5,687 nt of DNA. Source: JASFEQ01 sp050122535. GTDB lineage: Bacteria > Desulfobacterota > DSM-4660 > Desulfatiglandales > HGW-15. Position 1 is the first letter of the stretch, and every line of letters begins with the position of its first letter. The stretch is taken from assembly GCA_050122535.1 (NCBI GenBank), contig JASFIT010000318.1, positions 1-5,687 on the forward strand. The letters run 5' to 3'. Below, piece after piece: positions 1 through 5,112 of the stretch. Position numbers and translations under genes: made by a program. A model generated the notes under the pieces. That model worked only from the letters and a program-made list of their open reading frames with translations. It was not told the origin of the DNA and did not search any database.

Positions 1-79
1 AACGCAGCCCTTCGGCTTTGCTCAGGGCCGTGAGCCTGTCGAACGGCAGATGGGCGTTTTCCGGCAGCCTCAACAGCAT
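1..79 (-). CDS. Possible N-terminus of a leftward gene, cut by window edge
   Basis: An uninterrupted minus-strand frame of 26 codons starts at ATG (79..77) and runs off the left edge. A purine-rich stretch containing AAGGAAGGGA lies just upstream and makes a plausible ribosome binding site. It would be divergent from the nuclease gene at 139. Residues of about 11 to 25 are encoded entirely by the REP-like repeat, so they resemble repeat-derived peptide rather than a recognisable family. The plus strand is also open through the repeat in one frame, so the coding direction is not settled. I do not recognise a product. The call rests only on the start context and the absence of stops over a very short distance. 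Confidence 0.28.
   Translation of the reverse strand, partial: MLLRLPENAHLPFDRLTALSKAEGLR
7..47. repeat. REP-like tandem imperfect palindromes
   Basis: Two small inverted repeats lie side by side. In the first, GCCCT (7-11) pairs with AGGGC (24-28). In the second, GCCGT (27-31) pairs with ACGGC (43-47). The units CTTCGGCTTTGCTCAGG and TGAGCCTGTCGAAC match, from memory, a widespread family of intergenic palindromic repeats in bacteria (the TTCGACAGGCTCAG type). The element could act as an mRNA-end stabiliser or be a passive mobile repeat. If the leftward frame here is real, the repeat lies inside its coding start. Confidence 0.6.
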
Positions 80-138
80 TCTTTTCCCTTCCTTCTATAG
101 GGCTCGTAGATGAGATTTTGAAAGGATCAAGTTAACCT

Positions 139-912
139 GTGCGATTTTCTGTTCTGGCCTCAGGTAGCAGTGGAAATGCCTGCTATGTGGAGACAGCTCA
201 GACAAGAATCCTGATAGACGCAGGACTGAGTTGTCGTGAACTCATGAGGCGTCTGGAGCTCGTTCACGTGGATCCAAAGGCTCCTGAGGCCCTGGTCATC
301 ACCCATGAACATGTGGACCATATGAGGGGTGCAGGCCCTCTGGCGCGCCTTCTCGATATCCCCGTCTATATCAACAGTTCCACTTTTAGAAAAAGCCTTA
401 AGATCCTTGGGAATCTTTCAAAGCCCATGGCTATTCATACGGGTCAGACAATAACCATCAAAGATCTTGCGATTGAGACCTTCACCAAATGCCATGACAC
501 GGCGGATCCCATGGGTCTGGTCCTTTCTTCAGATGGCGCGAGATTGGGATTGATCACTGATCTGGGTCGAAGCACCCAGGTCATTGAAGACCGTTTGAGA
601 GGCTGCCATGCCTTAATTATAGAGTTCAACCATGATCAGAGAATGCTGGAGGATGGACCCTATCCATGGGAAGTAAAAAGAAGGATAAAGGGCTCTGAAG
701 GCCACCTCTCGAACCGGCAGGCAGGAGAGCTGCTGGCGGCTGTTGCTCATAAAGATCTGGGCCTGGTCATCCTAGCCCATCTTAGCCGAGTAAATAACAA
801 TGAGCTAAGCGCACTTAAGGAGGCCAAGGATGCCTTGACGAGACGCGGATTGAAAAATACCAAAATCGTGATAAGCCGTCAGGACTACCCGCTTTCCATG
901 GCAGAGCTATAA
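139..912 (+). CDS. yycJ: YycJ/WalJ-family MBL-fold metallo-hydrolase (predicted nuclease)
   Basis: This is a 257-residue metallo-beta-lactamase-fold protein of full family length. It shows the N-terminal SGSSGN motif (residues 8-13), the metal-binding motif THEHVDH (55-61, ligands H56, H58, D60, H61), KCHD with H119, ITDLG with bridging D141, EFNHDQRML (162-170), GHLSN (188-192) and LAHLSR with H214. The NHD..ML, GHLSN and LAHLS.xNN blocks are characteristic of the YycJ group. The Bacillus homologue is a 5'-3' double-stranded DNA exonuclease linked to mismatch repair; the role here is inferred. The protein should be cytoplasmic, as no signal peptide is seen. The GTG start is forced, because an in-frame TAA lies at 133-135. 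GAAAGGA at 120-126 is a somewhat distant ribosome site. It is the first gene of a three-gene operon, and no WalRK-type regulators are visible nearby. Confidence 0.92.
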   Translation: MRFSVLASGSSGNACYVETAQTRILIDAGLSCRELMRRLELVHVDPKAPEALVITHEHVDHMRGAGPLARLLDIPVYINSSTFRKSLKILGNLSKPMAIHTGQTITIKDLAIETFTKCHDTADPMGLVLSSDGARLGLITDLGRSTQVIEDRLRGCHALIIEFNHDQRMLEDGPYPWEVKRRIKGSEGHLSNRQAGELLAAVAHKDLGLVILAHLSRVNNNELSALKEAKDALTRRGLKNTKIVISRQDYPLSMAEL

Positions 913-920
913 GCGCTAAT

Positions 921-1133
921 ATGGGATTAATGGCCAAAGAGAAAAAGAAAAGACGAAGGAAACTAAAATATCAGTGTAGCTGCTGTGGGGAGAGCGCGCC
1001 CTTCTGTTGGACGTGTCCCTGCGGTTTTCAAATATGCAATATCTGCATGGAAGAAAATCTCTGGGGCTTCACCTGCAGTGGAACAAACTGGCAATGCCCT
1101 GATTGCGGGGCCCTGAGGCCGTTTGTAGAATAA
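921..1133 (+). CDS. Cys-rich zinc-ribbon-like small protein
   Basis: A 70-residue protein with a very basic N-terminus (KEKKKRRRKLK, residues 6-16) followed by eleven cysteines: C19, C21, C22, C29, C32, C34, C39, C42, C52, C59 and C62. The pairs CxxC at 29-32, 39-42 and 59-62 (CPDCG) suggest two or more Zn(II) sites or a treble-clef/ribbon fold. The basic tail suggests nucleic-acid contact; this is inference. It lies 8 nt after the nuclease stop and 11 nt before the DUF2889 gene, so it is probably co-transcribed. The start could be ATG 921 or ATG 930 (residue 4); neither has a strong ribosome site, suggesting translational coupling. I do not recognise a named family, although the CGFxICxxCMxEN...WxCPDCG pattern seems familiar from deltaproteobacterial hypothetical proteins. 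Confidence 0.8.
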   Translation: MGLMAKEKKKRRRKLKYQCSCCGESAPFCWTCPCGFQICNICMEENLWGFTCSGTNWQCPDCGALRPFVE

Positions 1134-1144
1134 GGTGACGAAAA

Positions 1145-1729
1145 ATGCCCTCTCTGAGAGAAATGATTAACGTTAAGCCTATACATAGCAGGTCCTTAGA
1201 TCTCAAAACCTATCCTCTTGATGAGGATAGAACTATCGTGGAAGGCTGGCTCAAAGATGAACGGTTTAAGCGGGGATACGCTCTTGACGGACAGGTGCGG
1301 AATGAGGGCCTAGTTCATCATATGGCTGTTCGTCTGCTGGTGGGTGGAATGCCTCCGACGATTCTTGATGCTGAAGCTGAAATGCCGCATGTACCGCATG
1401 AACAATGTGATTCCACCCTAGATACTATTAAGAAAGTTATTGGGCTGGAGATTAAGAGCGGCTTTGGCGACGTCGTTCACAAGATGATTGGAGGGGTTGA
1501 AGGGTGTGCTCACCTGGCGCACCTGGTTATGGTCATGGGCCAGGAGGCCGTTCATGGATACTGGACCCACACATTGGCCAGCCAGCCACCAGATCCTCGT
1601 CCTTTTGAAGAGATAGAGGGCTTGTCTTATGTGATCAATAGCTGTTCGCTCTGGCGAGAGGATGGTCCACTGCATCGGGCAATAAAGGCGTCTTTAAGCA
1701 CTTCTACGAATCCGCCTGGACAAAAATGA
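1145..1729 (+). CDS. DUF2889 domain protein
   Basis: A 194-residue protein that matches the DUF2889 family by its block order. These are VEGWLKD (32-38), HHMAVRLLV (58-66), the acidic stretch around DAEAEMPHVPHEQC (75-88), a core from IGLEIKSGFG to GGVEGCAHL (99-124), and the C-terminal NSCSLWREDGP (165-175). C88, C121 and C167 together with H122 are candidates for metal binding, but that is inference. Molecular function is unknown for the family. There is no signal peptide or membrane segment. AAGGTGA at 1132-1138 gives a ribosome site 6 nt before the ATG and overlaps the stop codon of the preceding gene, supporting an operon with the nuclease and the Cys-rich protein. Its stop lies 2 bp from that of the opposing gene, so transcripts from the two strands probably overlap. 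Confidence 0.85.
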   Translation: MPSLREMINVKPIHSRSLDLKTYPLDEDRTIVEGWLKDERFKRGYALDGQVRNEGLVHHMAVRLLVGGMPPTILDAEAEMPHVPHEQCDSTLDTIKKVIGLEIKSGFGDVVHKMIGGVEGCAHLAHLVMVMGQEAVHGYWTHTLASQPPDPRPFEEIEGLSYVINSCSLWREDGPLHRAIKASLSTSTNPPGQK

Positions 1730-1731
1730 AT

Positions 1732-2241
1732 TCAGTCCTTAACCCTGTTGATAAGTCTCTTTACAAACGTAAAGCCCTCGTTGGTAACCCTATATTTCTT
1801 TTGGGCCTGCTTTGTTTTCCCCTCCTTGCGGGTCTGAATCAGGAATTGTGGCTTCTTCCTAATCAGTGGTTCAACAGCCCTTGTGATGTTGTGAACACCG
1901 TGACCAATTTGGGTAAGCTCTTTGTTTATTTCACGACCGCTCACATCAACCCCCCCTTTTGACGCCTGTAAATAGGCAGCCACCACCAATGCCTTGTCAG
2001 CGGTATTTTTGGGGTTGGCCACAGCAAATGCATCCGCCACGGAAACAAAATCCAGAAGACCCCTTTCTCCGTGGCTGGCTCCCTCGGGACCCAAATCATT
2101 TTCAGGGTAAAATCTCTTGGTGCGCTCTAATTCCAATTTCCCCGACACCCATTCAATGACTCGGCGTTTCGCCTCGTCATCGAGGTCCTTCAAGGCCTCA
2201 TAAACCGTTATCATGGCTCGCAATTCTGGGTCAATATTCAC
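1732..2241 (-). CDS. Uncharacterised conserved protein, C-terminal winged-helix-like domain
   Basis: A 169-residue protein starting at GTG (2241..2239). A perfect AGGAGG lies 7 nt upstream, which makes this start far better than an in-frame ATG at 2310 with no ribosome site. The N-terminal third is helical (ALKDLDDEAKRRVIEWVSGKLE, around residues 16-37). A loosely conserved linker follows (about 38-64), then a compact domain from about 66 to 165. The domain contains NPKNTADKALVVAAYLQ (76-92), INKELTQIGHGVHNITRA (105-122) and RKEGKTKQAQKKYRVTNEG (138-156). The order helix, NITRA helix, basic turn and VTxEG strand/turn resembles a winged helix; DNA binding is inferred. Similar proteins are, from memory, widespread and unannotated. 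It sits alone, convergent with the DUF2889 gene, with its own promoter candidate. Confidence 0.82.
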   Translation of the reverse strand: MNIDPELRAMITVYEALKDLDDEAKRRVIEWVSGKLELERTKRFYPENDLGPEGASHGERGLLDFVSVADAFAVANPKNTADKALVVAAYLQASKGGVDVSGREINKELTQIGHGVHNITRAVEPLIRKKPQFLIQTRKEGKTKQAQKKYRVTNEGFTFVKRLINRVKD

Positions 2242-2248
2242 TTTACCG

Positions 2249-2254
2249 CCTCCT
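2249..2254 (-). promoter_or_regulatory. Ribosome binding site that fixes the GTG start
   Basis: The minus strand reads AGGAGG here, the full anti-16S consensus, with a 7-nt spacer to GTG at 2241. This decides for the 169-residue form over a longer reading from ATG 2310, whose extra 23 residues are encoded by the leader and promoter sequence. Confidence 0.85.
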
Positions 2255-2272
2255 GAAAGAACATTGCAAAAC

Positions 2273-2301
2273 ACTCTAGCATCGATCAAAGATGTTAGCA
2301 A
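2273..2301 (-). promoter_or_regulatory. Candidate sigma70 promoter of the 169-residue protein gene
   Basis: On the minus strand, TTGCTA (2301..2296) is followed after 17 nt by TAGAGT (2278..2273). Each matches the consensus at four of six positions. Transcription would start near 2266, leaving a leader of about 25 nt that still contains the AGGAGG. An alternative lies just upstream: TTGCGC (2338..2333), 16 nt, and TATATT (2316..2311) preceded by TGA, an extended -10 form. Confidence 0.4.
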
Positions 2302-2402
2302 TAAGTGCATAATATATCATTGGGATTTCTGGGCGCAACAATTAGAAGGCTACAGCATAATGACAATGGGTAGCGTTCGGTGGCGAGGCTCTAGATCTTG
2401 AA

Positions 2403-2430
2403 TTGAAAGCAATCGCGTATCTTGTATATA
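2403..2430 (+). promoter_or_regulatory. Candidate rightward promoter upstream of the structured leader
   Basis: TTGAAA (2403-2408, five of six consensus positions) is followed after 16 nt by TATATA (2425-2430, four of six). A transcript would start near 2437 and carry about 330 nt before the trmL start, including the hairpin cluster. No other strong -35/-10 pair was found nearer to trmL, although TATATT at 2735-2740 is a weak -10 alternative. Confidence 0.35.
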
Positions 2431-2433
2431 CAA
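2422..2433. promoter_or_regulatory. Perfect 12-bp palindrome over the candidate -10 box (possible operator)
   Basis: TTGTATATACAA is its own reverse complement over all 12 bases and lies across the candidate -10 hexamer at 2425-2430. Palindromes of this form and size are typical of dimeric repressor sites, for example those of GntR-family proteins. The regulator is unknown, and binding is inferred from symmetry and position only. Confidence 0.4.
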
Positions 2434-2560
2434 TGACTCGCTTATTTTGAGCCCGCCTCACTTGTTGGGGAAAAGCGTATGAATGCAAGGCGTTAGGCCG
2501 CGCGCTGCACATTCCACAAGCCTTTTGGCGTCCACGGAATTTGCACGCACAAGGGACTGA

Positions 2561-2668
2561 GGTTTAATCTGAAACCCAGGGCGGTAAAGCTATTTTAGGG
2601 TTTGCTCTGCGCTTGCGATTTTGCGAGAATCCAGTAAGGGCAGAGCCTGTCTTGAGGAAAAGACGGGC
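2561..2668 (+). ncRNA. Candidate structured leader RNA (hairpin cluster) upstream of trmL
   Basis: Several stems can be drawn by eye. GGTTT (2561-2565) can pair with AAACC (2572-2576), or AAACCC (2572-2577) can instead pair with GGGTTT (2598-2603), so these two are mutually exclusive. GCTCTGC (2604-2610) pairs with GCAGAGC (2640-2646) and encloses CTTGCG (2612-2617) with TGCGAG (2622-2627). A 9-bp hairpin pairs 2645-2653 with 2660-2668 around a GAGGAA loop; it shares two bases with the preceding stem. The three wobble pairs are G-U only on the plus strand, which favours a plus-strand RNA, the same direction as trmL. No known riboswitch class is recognised, and no energy calculation was made. 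Confidence 0.3.
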
Positions 2669-2766
2669 CAGGATGGTTGAGAGAGCATGTTAAGTCTGGC
2701 AAAGTAAAATAAATGTTTGGGAATAATTAAGTCTTATATTATGTAATAATGGGAAAAGGTAGATCA

Positions 2767-3270
2767 ATGACCACGGATATCTCAAAAATGGAGCATCGTA
2801 TTATTGAAAATCCCCTTCTGAATGTGGTTCTTTTTCAGCCAGAAATCCCGGCCAATACGGGAAATATTGCAAGACTGTGTGGCGCAGCAGAGATTAGGCT
2901 ACATCTGATACACCCTCTCGGCTTTAGGGTTGATGACAAGCATCTCAAAAGGGCTGGGCTGGACTACTGGCACGAGGTGGACATCAGGCACCATCAAAAC
3001 TTCCCTGGGTTTTTGAAGAGCAGAGAAAAAGGGAAACAGGGAAATTTGATCGGTTTTAGCAAACACGCCTCTGTAGATTATCCAGAGGCGGAAGTGAGAT
3101 ATGGGGATTACTTGCTTTTCGGACAGGAGACCCTTGGCCTTCCTGTTGAAATACGGAGCGCTTACCCTTGTTATCGAATTCCCATGTGGGGCGCTGTGCG
3201 CAGTCTGAACCTTTCCACTTCAGTGGGAATTGTGGTCTATCATTACCTACATCAATTGGACCGATTCTGA
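2767..3270 (+). CDS. trmL: tRNA (cytidine/uridine-34 2'-O)-methyltransferase TrmL
   Basis: A 167-residue SPOUT-class methyltransferase, close to the family's usual length of about 155-160. It transfers a methyl group from S-adenosylmethionine to the ribose of the wobble nucleotide of certain leucine tRNAs in the cytoplasm. Visible motifs are QPEIPANTGNIARLC (24-38), HPLGFRVDDKHLKRAGLDYW (49-68), the knot motif LFGQETLGLP (117-126) and IPMWGAVRSLNLSTSVGIVVY (138-158). These align closely with the E. coli protein. ATG 2767 is preferred because AAGG (2756-2759) sits 7 nt upstream; ATG 2749 would add six residues and has no ribosome site. The protein lacks the short C-terminal tail seen in E. coli. 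It stands alone, with a long structured leader before it. A weak stem at 3289-3318 lies just after the stop but has no U-run. Confidence 0.95.
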   Translation: MTTDISKMEHRIIENPLLNVVLFQPEIPANTGNIARLCGAAEIRLHLIHPLGFRVDDKHLKRAGLDYWHEVDIRHHQNFPGFLKSREKGKQGNLIGFSKHASVDYPEAEVRYGDYLLFGQETLGLPVEIRSAYPCYRIPMWGAVRSLNLSTSVGIVVYHYLHQLDRF

Positions 3271-3343
3271 AGGTTTATCGTCGTAACGCCTCCCGCCCAT
3301 TCTCATGCGGCGAGGTGGTAAGTATTGGATGGGCAAGAAAGGT

Positions 3344-3371
3344 TTGGGAAAGTGATCGCAAGTATTATAAG
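3344..3371 (+). promoter_or_regulatory. Candidate sigma70 promoter of sodN
   Basis: TTGGGA (3344-3349, four of six) and TATAAG (3366-3371, five of six) are separated by 16 nt. The start of transcription would be near 3378, giving sodN a leader of about 80 nt. This would remove the ribosome site of the possible upstream ORF at 3388, so the two predictions are not fully compatible. Confidence 0.4.
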
Positions 3372-3387
3372 TTGAGGAGTTGATTTC

Positions 3388-3456
3388 GTGGGGATTGATG
3401 GAAATATTGTAAGAAATGAACGAGGGGTGAAAAAGGTCTTTTTAAAAGGAGGTTAG
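3388..3456 (+). CDS. Possible 22-residue upstream ORF coupled to sodN
   Basis: A GTG start at 3388 lies 8 nt after GAGGAG (3374-3379), a good ribosome site. The 22-codon frame ends in TAG at 3454-3456, only 2 nt before the sodN ATG, and its last codons run through the AAAAGGAGG ribosome site of sodN. The peptide is basic in its second half (RNERGVKKVFLKGG) and matches nothing I know. The geometry would fit a leader peptide whose translation affects initiation at sodN. It could equally be chance, because a purine-rich leader easily supplies such motifs. Confidence 0.3.
   Translation: MGIDGNIVRNERGVKKVFLKGG
3444..3452 (+). promoter_or_regulatory. Strong ribosome binding site of sodN
   Basis: AAAAGGAGG ends 6 nt before the ATG at 3459. 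It fixes the start so that the encoded protein begins with a complete signal peptide. Confidence 0.85.
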
Positions 3457-3458
3457 AG

Positions 3459-3923
3459 ATGAAGAAGTTAATGGTGTTAGGCGGCATTTTGATGTTGATG
3501 TCTATGGTGTTTTCTCTATCAGCCCATGCGCACTGCCAGATACCGTGCGGGATATATGGGGATGAGATGAGGTTTGTGATGATAGAGGAAGATATCAGGA
3601 CAGTGGAAAAAAGCATGAAGCAAATTGTTGCACTCTCAAGAGAAGGGGAGAAAAATTACAATCAGATCGTGCGGTGGGTAAATAATAAGGATGAGCACGC
3701 TGTTCGGATTCAGGAAATCGTTCAGCAGTATTTCATGACGCAGCGGCTAAAACCAGTAGGCAAAGAAAAAACAGATGCGTATCGGAAATACGTGGAGAAA
3801 CTGGAGCTGCTACACCAACTGCTCTTTTATGCCATGAAAGCGAAGCAGTCGACTGATCTTACCTATGTAGAGAAGCTGAGGTCAGCCTTGGGGGGGTTCA
3901 GGAAGGCTTATTTCGCTCGCTAG
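3459..3923 (+). CDS. sodN: Nickel superoxide dismutase with Sec signal peptide
   Basis: A 154-residue precursor of nickel superoxide dismutase, which converts superoxide to oxygen and hydrogen peroxide. The N-terminal 24 residues form a Sec signal peptide: KK, a hydrophobic core (LMVLGGILMLMSMVFSL) and an AHA cleavage site. Cleavage after A24 would expose HCQIPCGIYGD. This is the nickel hook, with His25, Cys26, Cys30 and Tyr33 corresponding to His1, Cys2, Cys6 and Tyr9 of the mature enzyme, plus the conserved Pro and Gly of the hook. The remaining ~115 residues are mostly helical and amphipathic, as expected for the four-helix bundle that forms a hexamer. Mature length is 130 residues, against 117 in Streptomyces. 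In Streptomyces a dedicated peptidase (SodX) removes a propeptide. Here ordinary export could do it, and no sodX is seen in the window. The likely location is the periplasm. Confidence 0.95.
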   Translation: MKKLMVLGGILMLMSMVFSLSAHAHCQIPCGIYGDEMRFVMIEEDIRTVEKSMKQIVALSREGEKNYNQIVRWVNNKDEHAVRIQEIVQQYFMTQRLKPVGKEKTDAYRKYVEKLELLHQLLFYAMKAKQSTDLTYVEKLRSALGGFRKAYFAR

Positions 3924-4008
3924 GGTGGCAGGGATAGGGATCATTGGCATGACATGTTAGATCTGAACGCCGGGAGGCGCTGATTGGAGATGTAAAAGGG
4001 TGATGGGA

Positions 4009-4027
4009 TGAAGTGCAACGCACTTCA
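4009..4027. terminator. Hairpin between convergent sodN and the methyltransferase-like gene
   Basis: TGAAGTGC (4009-4016) and GCACTTCA (4020-4027) form a perfect 8-bp inverted repeat around AAC. The last three bases are the stop codon of the leftward gene. The position between converging genes suggests a bidirectional terminator. A strong U-run is missing on both sides: the minus strand has only TTTT about 20 nt further on. A smaller CGCC/GGCG stem with a GGGA loop lies at 3968-3979. Confidence 0.4.
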
Positions 4028-5089
4028 GCCCAAATCACCACATTTCTTGGAGAGAGAGGAGAGTAGCTTCAGGACCTGATCCGCCGAAGCTTGCTCCATG
4101 GTGCCCATGCCGCAAGCAGGGGTAATGATGGAGCTGCCGGTAACGGTTTCCGGATTTAGGCCCCATTCGTAGAAGCGGTCGAGGCCCTCTGCCAGTCTCG
4201 AATAGAGGGTCTCCACGGACTCCTCCCCAGTGAAAGTGAGAGTGGGGACGATTCCCCAGGCAATAACGCCACCCGCCTGAAGAAAACGGGTAATCTGATC
4301 CGGGTAGAGGAGAAGGTAATCCATATAATCAAAGGCGTCGAAATTGACAATATCCGGGCCCGCTTCAATGATCATGGACCAGTCCGTGTTCCCGCAGCAA
4401 TGAATCCCAATCAGTGCATCGGATCTTTGTCTCAGGTAGTCAATGACCTCTTTGAGAAGGTGGATAACCTCATGTCTTTCAATGGGCGAAAATGCGGAAC
4501 CGAAACCGGAGAGGTAGGGTTCATCCAAAAAAATGATCGGTTTTTTCCCTGATTTGCCTATCTCCCTCACCTGCCAAAGGGCCTTTATGGAGATTCCCTT
4601 GACCGTCGCTTCCAAGAGTTCAGGATCATAGAGCAAGGGTTTTCCATCCAGGCCATTTATGCCCGCTGAGAAGGTAACGGGACCCACACTCTGTCCTTTG
4701 ACATAAGGTCCATATTGCTCCGGGCTTTTCTGAATCAACCGGAGCAACTCATAAAGTCCGGGCGCAAATGCACTACTGATGGCAAAATGATCAACGTCCT
4801 CTGCCAAAAAGCGATCATAAAATGCCACGAGCTCAGATTCTCTATTGCCGGCAGATACGACGAGGGCCCTCTTTTCTTCTCTGATTTCCAGCAAAGGCAG
4901 ACCCTCACTGAACTGGATGTTCAAGTCTTCCAGATGCGTGCGTTTCACAAGCTGGGGCCAAAAGGGGATCTCTGGGAGTTTTTGGAGAATGTGTACGCAG
5001 GTGTCCTGGACGCCCACGGAGGGAACGCTCCCAATGCCCGTAGCCGTAAAGTTGAATGCGGGCTTTCTTTCTTTTGCTGTTGTATCCAT
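4025..5089 (-). CDS. MetE/UroD-superfamily methyltransferase-like protein
   Basis: A 354-residue TIM-barrel protein resembling the C-terminal catalytic half of cobalamin-independent methionine synthase and the UroD/MtaA methyltransferases. Visible motifs are GIGSVP (18-23), IPFWPQL (41-47), GPVTFSAGINGLDGKP (136-151), IIFLDEPYLSG (185-195), GIHCCGNTDW (228-237), WGIVPT (278-283) and ITPACGMGT (322-330). H230, C232 and C326 match the zinc ligands of the superfamily, and HxCGN is also the MtaA/MtbA signature. It probably uses zinc to activate a thiol for methyl transfer; the donor and acceptor are not evident, and no corrinoid protein gene lies nearby. The MetE N-terminal domain is absent. It should be cytoplasmic. 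The start is ATG with GGGAGGG 11 nt upstream. It has its own promoter and is convergent with sodN. Alternatives are a stand-alone core methionine synthase or a corrinoid methyltransferase. Confidence 0.85.
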   Translation of the reverse strand: MDTTAKERKPAFNFTATGIGSVPSVGVQDTCVHILQKLPEIPFWPQLVKRTHLEDLNIQFSEGLPLLEIREEKRALVVSAGNRESELVAFYDRFLAEDVDHFAISSAFAPGLYELLRLIQKSPEQYGPYVKGQSVGPVTFSAGINGLDGKPLLYDPELLEATVKGISIKALWQVREIGKSGKKPIIFLDEPYLSGFGSAFSPIERHEVIHLLKEVIDYLRQRSDALIGIHCCGNTDWSMIIEAGPDIVNFDAFDYMDYLLLYPDQITRFLQAGGVIAWGIVPTLTFTGEESVETLYSRLAEGLDRFYEWGLNPETVTGSSIITPACGMGTMEQASADQVLKLLSSLSKKCGDLG

Positions 5090-5094
5090 TACTG

Positions 5095-5112
5095 CAAAGG
5101 TCCCTCCCTTTG
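5095..5112 (-). promoter_or_regulatory. Hairpin displaying the ribosome site of the methyltransferase-like gene
   Basis: In the mRNA, CAAAGG and CCTTTG form a perfect 6-bp stem around the loop GAGGGA, which contains the purine-rich ribosome site. The stem ends 5 nt before the ATG at 5089. Its presence could lower or tune initiation. Confidence 0.4.

Larger units (their letters stand above)
2311..2748. other. Long divergent intergenic region between the 169-residue gene and trmL
   Basis: No convincing gene is seen in this stretch of about 440 bp. The few ATG-started frames stop within a handful of codons or lack a ribosome site. What it does hold is a candidate rightward promoter over a 12-bp palindrome (2403-2433), an imperfect inverted repeat flanking it (GGCGAGGCTC at 2382-2391 against GAGCCCGCC at 2449-2457), and a cluster of hairpins at 2561-2668. 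It is unusually long and structured for the leader of a housekeeping tRNA-modification gene. Confidence 0.7.

Noticed and set aside
1726..2159. Plus-strand reading frames opposite the 169-residue protein gene
   Set aside because: The minus strand has a perfect ribosome site and a conserved-looking protein; the plus frames are short, without ribosome sites or motifs.
2242..2310. Longer N-terminus of the 169-residue protein from ATG 2310
   Set aside because: There is no ribosome site before it, the added 23 residues come from the promoter and Shine-Dalgarno region, and GTG 2241 has AGGAGG at ideal spacing.
2332..2498. GTTAGGC at 2492-2498 fits an integron attC core, with GCGCAAC at 2333-2339 as a possible partner
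   Set aside because: The partner breaks the RYYYAAC consensus, the internal arms are not complementary as attC requires, and no cassette-like gene or integrase is present.
2654..2669. GAGGAAAAGACGGGCC resembles the conserved GAGGAAAGTCCGGGC of RNase P RNA
   Set aside because: Only about 100 nt separate it from trmL, there is no matching 3' half of the P4 helix, and the bases form a local hairpin instead.
2749..2766. Upstream ATG 2749 as the trmL start
   Set aside because: It would place the AAGG ribosome site inside the coding sequence, and the six added residues precede an N-terminus that is already longer than in E. coli TrmL.
3289..3318. Interrupted stem after the trmL stop as an intrinsic terminator
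   Set aside because: The stem has a mismatch and a bulge, the loop is 11 nt, and no U-run follows.
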